Positions 10,142-19,243 of a stretch of DNA of 64,000 nucleotides are shown in pieces. Under the pieces are notes generated by a model. The model searched no databases and had not been told where the DNA came from. It saw only the letters and a list, made by a program, of their open reading frames with translations. The DNA comes from Ehretia macrophylla (Eukaryota; Streptophyta; Magnoliopsida; Boraginales; Ehretiaceae). Numbering within the stretch: the first letter of the stretch is position 1; each line of letters starts with the position of its first letter. The translations under genes and the position numbers were made by a program. The stretch is taken from the NCBI GenBank assembly GCA_037974665.1, contig CM075775.1, positions 29,051,232 through 29,115,231 on the forward strand, written 5' to 3'.

Positions 10142-11875
10142 CTATATCGTGAACCTTCTGAGCCCTGAGGTCAAATCATTGACTCTGTTGAGGTAGGCTA
10201 GCATAGTACTATCCTTGGCTTCGAACTCTCCCGATATCTGGCTAGAAACCAATTGCGAGTCAGTGCTCAAGTCGACTATCTGTGCCCCGAGCTGAGCTGT
10301 AATTTTCAGTCCTGCAATCACCGCTTCGTATTCTGCTTCATTGTTGGACGCCGGAAAGGTGAACTTGAGGGAGTATTGGTGCTCATGCCGGGTTGGGTCG
10401 AGGATAACTACCCCAGCTCCGCTTCCAGACTTCTCTGAGGCCCTATTCACATGGACCTTCCACACGTCCTCCGGGTCATGCTTTGCTCGGCCAGTGCATT
10501 CTACAACAAAGTCCGCAATGGCTTGGGCTTTGATGGCTCTTCTGGGCTGGTAGGTGATGTCGAATTGACTCAGCTCAACTGCCCATTTCAGTAGCCTGCC
10601 CGACGCCTCTGGCTTGTGCATGATGGACTTGAGCGGGGCATCCATCATGACCTTAACTGGATGAGCATCAAAGTATGGCTTCAACTTTCCTGCCGCTGTC
10701 CTCGCGAGTTTTTCCAAGGAGGAGTATCTCACCTCGGCCCCTTGCAAGGTTTTGCTAACATAATAGACCGGCTTCTGCTCCTTTCCTTCTTCTCGGACTA
10801 GTGCCGCCGCCACTGCTGTCCCCGAGCAGGCTAAGTATAGTATCAGCTCTTCCCCTACCTCAGGTCGGGATAACAGGGGTGGCAAAACTAGATACCTTTT
10901 TAGCTCTTGGAAGGCGTTCTGGCATTCCACAGTCCATTCAAAGTTCTTAGGATTCCTTAATATTTTGAATAGAGGAGCACACTTGTCAGCCGACCTGGAC
11001 ATGAATCTGCTCAGCGCTACAACCTTGTTTGCTAATACCTGGACGTCCTTAACGCAGGTCGGCGGCACCAAGTCAAGTATCGCTTGGACCTTCTCCGGGT
11101 TGGCTTCTATTCTGCGGGCTGTGACCATGAAGCCCAGGAATTTGCCTGCCTTGACACCGAATGCGCACTTTTTTGGGTTCAGTTTTATCCCAAAGTGCTC
11201 CATCGTGGCGAAGGCTTCAGCCAGGTAGGCTACATAGTCTTCCACCCTTCTGCTCTTGACCAACATGTCATCTACATAGATTTCCATATTCCGGCCAATC
11301 TGATTTTTGAAGACCTTGTTCACCATCCGAGTGTATGTAGCTCTAGCATTCTTGAGGCTAAAAGGTATGACCTCATAGTAGTAGAGTCCTTTATCGGTGG
11401 TGAAAGCGGTCTTCTCTTTGTCTCCGGGAGCTATCTTGATTTGATTATAGCCTTTGAAGGCATCCATGAAGGAGAACAGCTCGAATCCAGAGGTGGCGTC
11501 CACCATCTGATCGATCCGTGGTAGAGGGAAGCAGTCCTTAGGGCAGACTTTGTTGAGGTCGGTGAAGTCAATACACAGTCTCCATCCACCCAAGGACTTA
11601 GTCACCAACACCACATTGGATAACCAGGTTGGGTACTGTATTTCCTTGATGTGGCCGGCGTCCACTAACTTGTCCACCTCTTCTGCTATGATTTGTTGTT
11701 TATCATAATGGAAGTGCCTGCGCTTTTGCTTTACTGGATAGTGATTTGGGTCGGCATTCAGGTGATACTCAATCACACCCAGGTCAATACCTGTCATGTC
11801 ACAGGCAGACCAGGCAAATATATGTTCGTTCTTTAGAAGAAATTGGCTTATACCTTTCTTGAGGTTGGCAGAGAG
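10142..11875 (-). pseudogene. Element B reverse transcriptase with two RNase H domains
   Basis: RT motifs are well kept: FSFMDAFKGYNQIKIAPGDK, a FSLKNARATYTRMVNKVF block and the catalytic EIYVDDMLVKS. The gypsy-type RNase H follows (LILYLACSGTAVAAALVREE), with LAC where most gypsy elements have a catalytic aspartate. A second RNase H resembling the archaeal-like domain of Tat elements comes next (GVVILDPTRHEHQYSLKFTF, NNEAEYEAVIAGLKI, LSTDSQLV). Its first catalytic aspartate is asparagine here (KVHVNRAS against KVHMDEAS in C). The open stretch is 551 residues and ends at a TGA/TAG-type stop at 10142-10144; the frame continues into integrase. Confidence 0.9.
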
Positions 11876-12565
11876 TTAATTCCCGATCCTTGCTCTCTTG
11901 GTTTCATTAGAGAGCTCCACCTCCTGAAGGTCTTCAGCCGGGCTTCCTCTCTTAGCATCTCTCTTTTTTTCGGGCAGATCTGGTCCCCAGCCGATCTGAT
12001 ACTTGGGCCAGAGTGAGTTTTCATAACATTCCCGAGCTGAGAGCTGGGCTCCGCGAATGGTGGCCACGCCGCCCGGGGTTGGGAATTTCAGGGATTGGTG
12101 GTAGGTTGAAGGGACGACCCTGAAGTGATTGAGTGCTACCCGACCTAAGATCCCGTTGTAAGTGGAGTTGCAATCCATCATAATGAAGTTGGCTTGCATC
12201 GACACCCACTTATCCCCATCTTCCAACTTCAGCGGGAGGTTGATGACCCCTTCGGCTCGGTGGGATTACCCGGTGAAACCTGCTAAAGTACCCTTCAATG
12301 GCTTGAGTCGGCTCTTGTCCAACCCCATTTGCTCAAAAGCACTGAGGAATAAGACTTCTTCCGAGCTCCCGGTGTCCACCATCAACCTTTTGACGGTGAA
12401 GTTGGCTATTTCAGGGCTGATTACCAGTGGGTCGTCATGAGGCAATATCACCCCTTCCAGGTCTTCTGAGGAGAAGGTGAGCTCCTGTATTTCCTGGGCC
12501 GGTCCCATCATTGGTCCATACTCCCTCCCAGCACGAACATAACCCTTCCTGCCTGCGGAAGTCTC
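11876..12565 (-). pseudogene. Element B aspartic protease region
   Basis: The active site reads RLMVDTGSSEEVLF with the D-T-G triad intact, and the C-terminal ILGRVALNHFRVVPSTYH block follows. A stop at 12266-12268 (TAA) falls between the active site and the flap-containing part; the bases suggest CAA changed to TAA. Protease processes the Gag-Pol precursor in the particle. Compared with C, this copy keeps a segment of about ten residues (KSRLKPLKGTLAG) that C has lost in frame. Confidence 0.83.
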
Positions 12566-14037
12566 TCATCCCGACGCCAATCCTCCCGCAATGGTCTTAA
12601 TCACAGCCAAGCGTCCGCTCCCAGCCTGGCGCCTGGGTGGACTCCTCTCTCTATCCCTTTGGCCGGGGTTCCGGGTCGATTGTAGATCTACATACCTCCG
12701 GAGGTGGCCTCGGGCTATCAGTGCCTCAATCTCCTGTTTCAAGTCTTTGCACTCTTCGGTGGTATGGCCGTAGTCCGTATGGTAGTGGCAATACTTGGTT
12801 CTATTGCGCTTCTCGGGTCGGCCTCTCATCCTCGGAGCTGGAGGCAGGTGGTTCTGGTGTTGGATTTCCATCAGGATCTGCTCCCTCGTGGTGTTAAGAG
12901 GAGTGAACATAGTGAACCGGGGGTTTTGCTTTGGCTGTTGAGGCTGCTTGTCTCAGTCGTTTTGAACTTTACCTCCAGGTTGGGCTCGGGAGGTCTCTCC
13001 CTTCTTGCTGGCTTCCTTCTCTTTGTCATCATCCCTCTTCGCCTGATGGATTTCTTCCGAGTGTATGTACCCTTCTGCCCGTACCATCAGCTCGGATACA
13101 GTGTTCACGGGGTCGATGGCCAGGGAGGATGTTAGGGGGCCCGACCTCAGCCCATTTTGGTAAGCCATCAACGCCATGGAGTCCTCTAGGTTGGGAATTC
13201 GGAGGGACTCTTCATTGAATCTGGCCGTGTAAGCCCTCAACCTTTTCCCTCTATGCTGCTTCACCAGCAGCAATGTAGAAGTATGGCGGGTGGCGCGTCG
13301 GCTTCCCGCGAAGCGGGACAGGAAAGCCTCAGCCAGTTGGTGAAAACTTACAATTGAACTGGGACGAAATTTTTGGAACCAATCCAAGGCATTGCCAACC
13401 AGGGTGGTTGGGAATGTCTTCGCCTTCATGAGGTCTGGCATGTCATGCAGAGTCATGTGGTGATCAAAATTGAGCAGGTGGCTGGCTGGGTCTCCATCTC
13501 CGTTATAGACAGCCAGGTTGGGCATACGGTTGCCGGTGGGCAGTGGCGTGGCCAGTACCTCGGGGGAGAGTGGGCTTACGCCGAGCTGGTTGATGACCTT
13601 GGCTATGGCAGCTGCGGTCTTGGCCTGCTCGGGGTCGGCTTGTGCCGCCCTTTTACCTCTTGCCGCGTCGGATCTCGCCATCGGCTCTAGGAAGCCTTCC
13701 TCGTCCTGCGTCCATTTTCGCCTTGACTCCGGGATGTGAAATTGCGGACGTGATGGCCGCGGCATAGCCTCTTGCGGAGCCAATGGGCCCTCAGCTAGCC
13801 GGACTACCTGCTCCTTGAGTTCCTCGAACATCCTCAACATCATCCTTATCTCCGGTGACAGGCTGGAGTTGGGGTCTCCTTCTGTGTGGGGTTGATTTGA
13901 GTGGCTAAATGTATACGTTGGCTCGTTCCAACGTCGGCTTAGGTTAGGTTTTGGCTAGGCACCTGCGTGGTTTCGAGGTCCCCTTCCGGGTTGGGCGAAT
14001 CCTCTACCAGTGTGTTGTGGCTTCTAGTTTGCACCAT
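12566..14037 (-). pseudogene. Element B gag with CCHC-like finger
   Basis: The gag core is plain: LLNFDHHMTLHDMPDLMKAK, FPTTLVGNALDWFQKFRP, FLSRFAGSRRATRHTSTL and YTARFNEESLRIPNLEDSM. The nucleocapsid-like finger reads YCHYHTDYGHTTEECKDLK, a C-X2-H variant. Comparison with C places the start at ATG 14037 (MVQTRSHNTLVED), but B has lost one base near 13885, so that start is out of frame with the core. In-frame stops at 12953-12955 and 12566-12568 both look like CGA changed to TGA. Gag forms the particle shell in the cytoplasm. Confidence 0.85.
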
Positions 14038-14092
14038 AATGGTTTCTCAATGAGTGGTGAAGAGAGTTATAAAAGAACTCTTCGTTCCTATA

Positions 14093-14105
14093 GACGGCGC
14101 CAAAC
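14093..14105 (-). promoter_or_regulatory. Primer binding site of element B
   Basis: The minus strand reads TTTGGCGCCGTCT directly inside the 5' LTR, matching the same place in C (31807-31819). TGGCGCC fits the 3' end of a tRNA, but which tRNA cannot be settled by eye. Confidence 0.65.
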
Positions 14106-14562
14106 TATCGAAGTTAGAGATCTCATAGTTGAGTTTGGGAGCTACTTGCGCCGAGCTGGACTTTTCAGGTTGGCTTCCGAGCTGTACTTTCCTGGTTGGC
14201 TACCAGACCTGCACAAGGGAAAGAAGGAAAAGGCGGGGTGATGACCCGGATTTTCCCCTCGAGCGTGCGAATGATTAGTATGTCTGAGCTGGCAAGGTAG
14301 TTGAGAGCATTTAATAACGAGTTACCTTTAAATGAAGAGGGAGGAGCTCTATTTATACTAAGTTCAGGTCTGACAGCATTTAATGCAGTGCAGCTTTATG
14401 TCCCATCAGTGCTTTATGTCCCATCAGAACAGTTGGAACTGAGGTCGGGGTTTCTGGGATCGGGCCAGTCATCCTAGTTGGACATTCAGTTGAACGTGCT
14501 GGTCTTGGCTCTGATTAATCCGCCTCAGCTCGGAATGGACGTCTCCCGGGAACCCCTCGTCA
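14106..14562 (-). repeat. Element B 5' LTR (457 bp)
   Basis: It aligns end to end with the C LTRs. On the plus strand it starts tatcgaagtt (C has tgtcgaggtc) and ends cccctcgtca. A TATA box on the minus strand (TATAAATAG, complement of 14350-14358) would drive element RNA. It has two copies of an internal unit of about 28 bp (gagctg plus ctttc words, 14152-14210) where C has three. The following gtcac (14563-14567) is the predicted target duplication. Confidence 0.85.
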
Positions 14563-14567
14563 GTCAC

Positions 14568-14990
14568 GATCCACTTCGCAATTCAAGGGTCAATATCCCC
14601 TCTAAGTTGCAGCCAATTCCACAAAATCGAAACTCCCTACAATTGGTATAAGCCTCCTAATGCTACTATAAATATATAGGTTCACTAGCTCAAAAGGGAT
14701 AAGTAATTTCTTACTCTCTACTTGTTATTTACTCATTTGCTTTATACTAGCACTCATTGGTCCTCTTATTGACTTAAGTATTCAAAGAGAACCCCAAGCC
14801 CAACACTTGGGTCATTTGTTTTGCGAGTCCGGATAACAAGCTTTGGAGTCCAGTCCCAACTCGTTGTACGAGCCCAGTTAGGTTAACTGTCCTTAACATA
14901 CTCTTTTTGTTCTTTTCACTAAGTACAAGCAATTGTAATGAGAGATATACAATATTGGGGCACCCTAACAAATGGGTTACTCATGATTTG
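14568..14990 (+). repeat. LTR-like fragment, probably of another Tat-type element
   Basis: A TATA-like box (ctataaatatatag, about 14660), a T/C-rich stretch (actctctacttgttattt) and a tail resembling 'cttattgacttaagtattc' followed by 'agagaaccccaagccc' resemble the R/U5 part of Tat LTRs in plus orientation. If so, element B inserted into an older LTR. There is no second LTR or coding region to confirm it. Confidence 0.4.
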
Positions 14991-15689
14991 CAAGCTAATT
15001 AGCACATAGGTTGGTTTCTCGATAGACATAAATCACATGGTACCCTAGATGGCGTGACAATACACGATTATAGTCTTCAGTTAATGGTCTTAGTGGACAA
15101 GTGCTTGAAGTATTACTTTTCACCAAGTTTACAATGAGTTGAAATCAATTTTCACCTTGAGGTGTTGAGTCTCCATTTCCTTAACTATACACAGTCATTC
15201 CCATATAACCATTAATTCAACTCTATTATTTGTTCTCACCTCAAAATTGATAGTGAAACCTGCTATCCATTCTCCTTGTTCATCTCGAAAGATGCCACCT
15301 ACCTCTACAAGGCCTAAATTTCCTTTAGCTGAATCATCAACATTTAACTTCCATCCATGTTTTTTTCTCAATCAATATACACTTCTTGGCATGATCTCAA
15401 GCTGACTGTTTCATGCAATTTCTACATAAGTTAAATTTCCTTGCTTTGCTACAAAATAAAATTAGTTGTTTTAAGTTCCAATTTTTGCGCCTCTTCCAAC
15501 GAGTAGTTTGATTGGTTAGAATACACAACATATATCCTAATATTTTTTTAGCTTCAAGTCATACTATATATCATCTTTACTCATGGGATTCACTTCATAA
15601 ACCTAGGAGTTTAGTCCGAAATATGCATAATTATCCTGAGATACTACTTGTATGACAAATAAAAGAAAACTTTCTAGTAAGAATCATGA
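14991..15689. other. Unassigned non-coding stretch
   Basis: AT-rich sequence without a convincing ORF, RNA gene or clear terminal repeats. Nothing assignable seen. Confidence 0.5.
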
Positions 15690-16185
15690 GGTCTATCCTA
15701 AAATTAATTAGTATTAGGTAAAATATTTCAGGATCTTATAAGATGGTTTTTGTATTTATATATTTTTTTATGTGGGAATAATGTTTATTCTAACACCTCC
15801 CTCATGTGTGACCCGACAGGAACTAGGAACCGAAAGTTAACATGGGAGCGAATGAGTCAGTGAGAAGAACTAAGAATGAGAGTAGTACATGAGTCAGCTA
15901 TAGCGAAACAGAGAAAACATATAGGTCACATGTAGATGAACAAGACTAAACAAAGTGCCTAACTTTGATACTATATTAAGAATTATGTGGTTCCATTCTA
16001 AAACTAATTTGGTTTTAGGATAGAACCTAGTGATTCTGAACATGGTATATCAGAGTTGGGCCATTGATCTAGTCATATCCATCAATGTGTGTCCCATCTA
16101 TTGTATGTTTATCTCTCGTTGACTCCTAGATTTTATTGTCAAGTCTCAGTTTTCAGTTCTCACTGGGTCACACATAACTTATAAT

Positions 16186-16372
16186 ATCTCACATCGGAGG
16201 AATATAATATTTGTGAGTAGTTTATAAGTGAGTATTGTAGGTATAAGGAATAATTTGAATTAACCATTTTGGGCTAGTAAAAAAGAGGGCCCAAGTAGTT
16301 ATTTTTTATGCCTACAACACCAGTCTTGCTTGCGGACCCTGGGTCAAGGCTCAAGGCGTGACATAATTATAT
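16186..16372 (+). repeat. Dispersed repeat R1, copy 1
   Basis: Begins near 'atctcacatcggaggaat' and ends near a 'gcgtgacataatt' word. Shares with copy 2 the order cacatcgg, gtagtttataagtgagtattg, ttaaccattttgggc, then a run of gcccaag. It lies within the TRIM-like composite. Confidence 0.55.
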
Positions 16373-16555
16373 TCAAAACTGGTCACTAGCCGGTGCAAGA
16401 ACTAAGTGATATGTGGGGCAAAGTACTATACCAAGAAGGCTGTAGGAGCCACCTCTTGAACCCGTAAAAGTCACATATAGAATCATGCACCATCTGGTTG
16501 GTCTTGGGATTATGTGCCCTTGACGAGAATGTAAGGTCCTTAATGCAAGGTGTGT

Positions 16556-16714
16556 GTAATATCTTACATCGATGGAATATTGTGTTTGAGAGTAGTATAT
16601 GAGTAGATATTGTGGGTATAAAGAATAACTTGGGTTAACCATTTTGGGCCAGTAGAAAATGGCCCAAGTTATTTCTTATACCCTCAATACTGGTTTGGGC
16701 TTGGGGTGTGACAT
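16556..16714 (+). repeat. Dispersed repeat R1, copy 2
   Basis: Same order of blocks as copy 1: tacatcgatggaatat, gagtagatattgtgggtat, gggttaaccattttgggcc, ending ggggtgtgacatgac. Short open frames here on the minus strand are incidental. Confidence 0.55.
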
Positions 16715-17130
16715 GACCCTATGTCGGCTCTTATGTCTTACTTTTTCTTGCTGACTCTTATGCCTCATGATTCTTAATATGACTTTAAAGCTAGGCCCTT
16801 GACCCTATCATATCCATCCACGTGAGACTCATCTAGTTGACTCGTGCACCCCCATGCACGTCAACACTCAATTGTCACTCTTGCTGATTCGTGTAAACTC
16901 ATGTACCCCCATGCCAGTTCTTGGTTCTTGCTATTGCTGACTCGTGTGCTCCTATATTAGCTCTCAATTCTTGGTTTTCACCGAGTCACATATGAAGGGG
17001 GTGTTAGAATATATATTTTCTCTCGCATAAAAAACTCGTAAACTTTGAATCCACTATATAATATCTTGAACTATTTTTTCTAACACCAATTGATTTTAAA
17101 ATGCAGATAGAATCTAATGATTTTTAATAA

Positions 17131-18299
17131 TTCTAATTATAGATCTGACTCTTCTTGAACGAGGATTACAACATACTCAAACAATTTATTTTGAGCTTTG
17201 ATGCAATACTTAAGTTTGGATCCTTTGTCATCTTGAACTATATAAACTTATTAGACTTGATTTTCATAGTTTTGGTTTGAACCTTTTTGTTTTTGAAACT
17301 TTATATTGAATAATCTTGACGCAATCAACCAATTGAAACTCTTCGAGGGGAAAAAATTATGTTAGGAGTTGATTAAAAATTAGTTCAGGTGAAGTTTTAT
17401 GACATCTATACAAGTTATATCATGATTTGTTAAAAATCGATGGAACATAAACTATTGAGTTTGACTATGAATAGATTTGTCGCCCAAATTATAGAAAATG
17501 TGACATTCAAGTAATAGTAATAATGCAATGACGACAAGAGATAATTATTTATGTGATTTGATATGCTTGCTTACGCTTATCAACTAATTCTCTATTGCCT
17601 ATCAATTAGCAAAATATTTTTGGTAGTATGAATTGTAACGATTTGTGATTTTGATAGGATAATATGCACCTTGATTATTGTGTTTCCTTTTATAATAGCA
17701 AAAGAGTGAAGAACGAATATTTATCCAAAAAGATGAATGATCAAGTCCGATTTGGACAAGTGAGTAAAAGATGTCTGTAAAATCTCATACATATAAAGAT
17801 TTTTCCCTTTTTTTTTAATTAAAATGGTTTATAAATTTCAATTGTAACAAATGCTACGCTAGCAAGAACCTTTTTTTTTGGCTGGAAGGCTAGCAAGAAC
17901 TTATATATTAGTATAACAAATGAATTTGTGTGTTTCATAAAATAAACCAAAAAAGTCAATTTCACTATTATCCATTCTTCATATGTTTAGCATCTTCAAT
18001 AAAAAATGTATATGCTAGTGAGATCGACGGTTGGTGATGGTCAAAGATCGTATCAAGATCTTATATTTGTCGTTTACTGCTTTGTAGACCCTTCTCGCTT
18101 TGACGACGAAACATTTTCTTTTGTCGGATAGTATGTCATCTATGATAGGATACATTAACCTATACTAGTGGGGCTTACTTCCCTCTATAAAAGCCTACCA
18201 AGCGCTATGGGAACATTGTGTAACACATGATTGGGAAGGATCCTATCCGAGTTGCCTAGGCAACTCAATCTGTTGCCAGGTTAGCTGTTTAACGAACAG
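17131..18299. other. AT-rich non-coding stretch, possibly including LINE 3' flank
   Basis: No convincing ORF. Two T-runs (about 17811-17818 and 17871-17879) stand in it; the second belongs to a tiny poly(A)-type insertion described separately. The end of the LINE 3' untranslated region should lie near 18.0-18.3 kb but no poly(T) tail marks it. Confidence 0.4.
17858..17900 (-). mobile_element. Very short poly(A)-type retroposon insertion with 12-bp target duplication
   Basis: The 12-bp word gctagcaagaac stands at 17858-17869 and again at 17889-17900. The 19 bp between them read, on the minus strand, cttccagccAAAAAAAAAg. That is the layout of an extremely 5'-truncated LINE-type insertion. Confidence 0.6.
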
Positions 18300-19243
18300 T
18301 CCTGAAATTAGCATCTAGAGATGGAGGATAGTGAGGACAGAGAATTGTGAATAATAGAGTGGGAACTCCACTCACAATTGTTTGAACCCCTAAGAGTATC
18401 GATGGTAAGTCTTGATTCCACTTCAATGACAAGTTCACGGTAAGATGCATATGTTGTAAGCAGTGAGCAGACTAATTGACAAGCAAAGGCCTCCGCTTGG
18501 GGTAGAGAGAAGCAGTGAATCTTTTGTGCACGACCGTCTTGTAGGTCCCCTTTTGCATCCCGACAAATAACAGCAATCCCAGCCTTAAAGTCAACTGAAC
18601 TGAAAGACACCCCACAATTAAACAAAAGTGACCCATGGTCTGGTGCTCACCAATGGGATATGCCAGGTTGGGAGTAGGACACCTGTGGGTTCGATGGTTG
18701 TGGCTGTTGTGGATCGAATAAATGGTAAGACACTTCAGAAATGAGCCGAGAGATATTGGGTTGGCGACCTTCCAGAGTAAACTTATTCCAGGCCTTCCAA
18801 ACTGTCCAGCATAGAAGAGAAATGAGATTGATGGCGTTGGGCCTCCTGTATCCTCTATTGACACATGACTGAACCATATCCACAAACTTGATGTCGAAGC
18901 AAAAGATGTGGTAGCTGTTACTATGTAGTTGGAACGAGGAGGCAAACCAGAATTGCCGAGTCCAGTCACACCCAAACAGTAAGTGTTTAACCGTTTCGTC
19001 TTCCTTGTTACAAATAGAGCACAAGTGGGATATGGAACAGTGTCTTCGATAGAACTTTTCCTTCGTGGCTAGGGCCCCATGACAAGCTCGCTAGAGGAAG
19101 TGTTTTATCTTTGGCTGAATTGGACTAAACTAGATGCTCTTCCATAGTTGGGATGAATGATTATAGGATGATGAAGCCTTCGATCTCTAGTAAGTTTGTA
19201 ATGATTGATGGTGACCAAGAGAGTAACCGGACTTAGTAGAATA
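18300..19243 (-). pseudogene. LINE 3' segment: zinc-binding RT tail and RNase H
   Basis: Minus-strand frames give a zf-RVT region (CSICNKEDETVKHLLFGCDW) and a C-terminal RNase H-like region (AGIAVICRDAKGDLQDGRAQ, LPQAEAFACQLVCSLL, LVIEVESRLTIDTLRG). The order on the minus strand continues from the segment right of the solo LTR. Where plant LINE RNase H has a catalytic aspartate (FNCD-type motif) this copy reads FNCGVSF. Several stops interrupt it. It is the oldest layer here, since both the solo LTR and element C interrupt it. Confidence 0.8.
19239..19243. repeat. Target duplication, left, of solo LTR (GAATA)
   Basis: gaata directly precedes the LTR start TGTGATACCCC and is repeated at 21765-21769. 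Confidence 0.9.

Larger units (their letters stand above)
7153..14562 (-). mobile_element. Element B: Tat-lineage Ty3-gypsy element, 3' part displaced beyond the window
   Basis: Reading minus strand: 5' LTR 14106-14562, primer site, gag, protease, RT, dual RNase H, integrase, then a plus-strand extra gene. It aligns along its whole length with element C. It breaks off at 7153 at a point corresponding to about position 24944 of C, exactly where element A begins. The missing part (start of the antisense gene and 3' LTR) should therefore lie left of element A outside this window. The dual RNase H and the antisense ORF are known traits of the Tat/Retand group. gag-pol holds seven in-frame stops plus a 1-base deletion in the gag leader. 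Confidence 0.88.
15690..17130. mobile_element. Composite of two opposed TRIM-like units
   Basis: Left unit (minus): an LTR-like end 'ttattctaaca' at 15786-15795, polypurine complement cctccctc at 15796-15803, and a primer-site relic tttgatactata at 15964-15975. Right unit (plus): primer-site relic tggtatatcagag at 16043-16055, polypurine gaaggggg at 16994-17001 and an LTR-like end starting tgttagaat at 17002. The roughly 60 bp between the two primer relics is an imperfect palindrome and seems to serve as inner end for both. The left arm is the reverse complement of parts of the right. No coding. The TRIM label rests on the small LTR plus primer-site layout. Confidence 0.5.

Noticed and set aside
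12704..13135. 143-residue plus-strand ORF
   Set aside because: Antisense of element B gag; no domain, and not conserved at the same place in C.
14774..14971. 65-residue minus-strand ORF
   Set aside because: Lies in the LTR-like fragment, no motif, composition of the region does not change.
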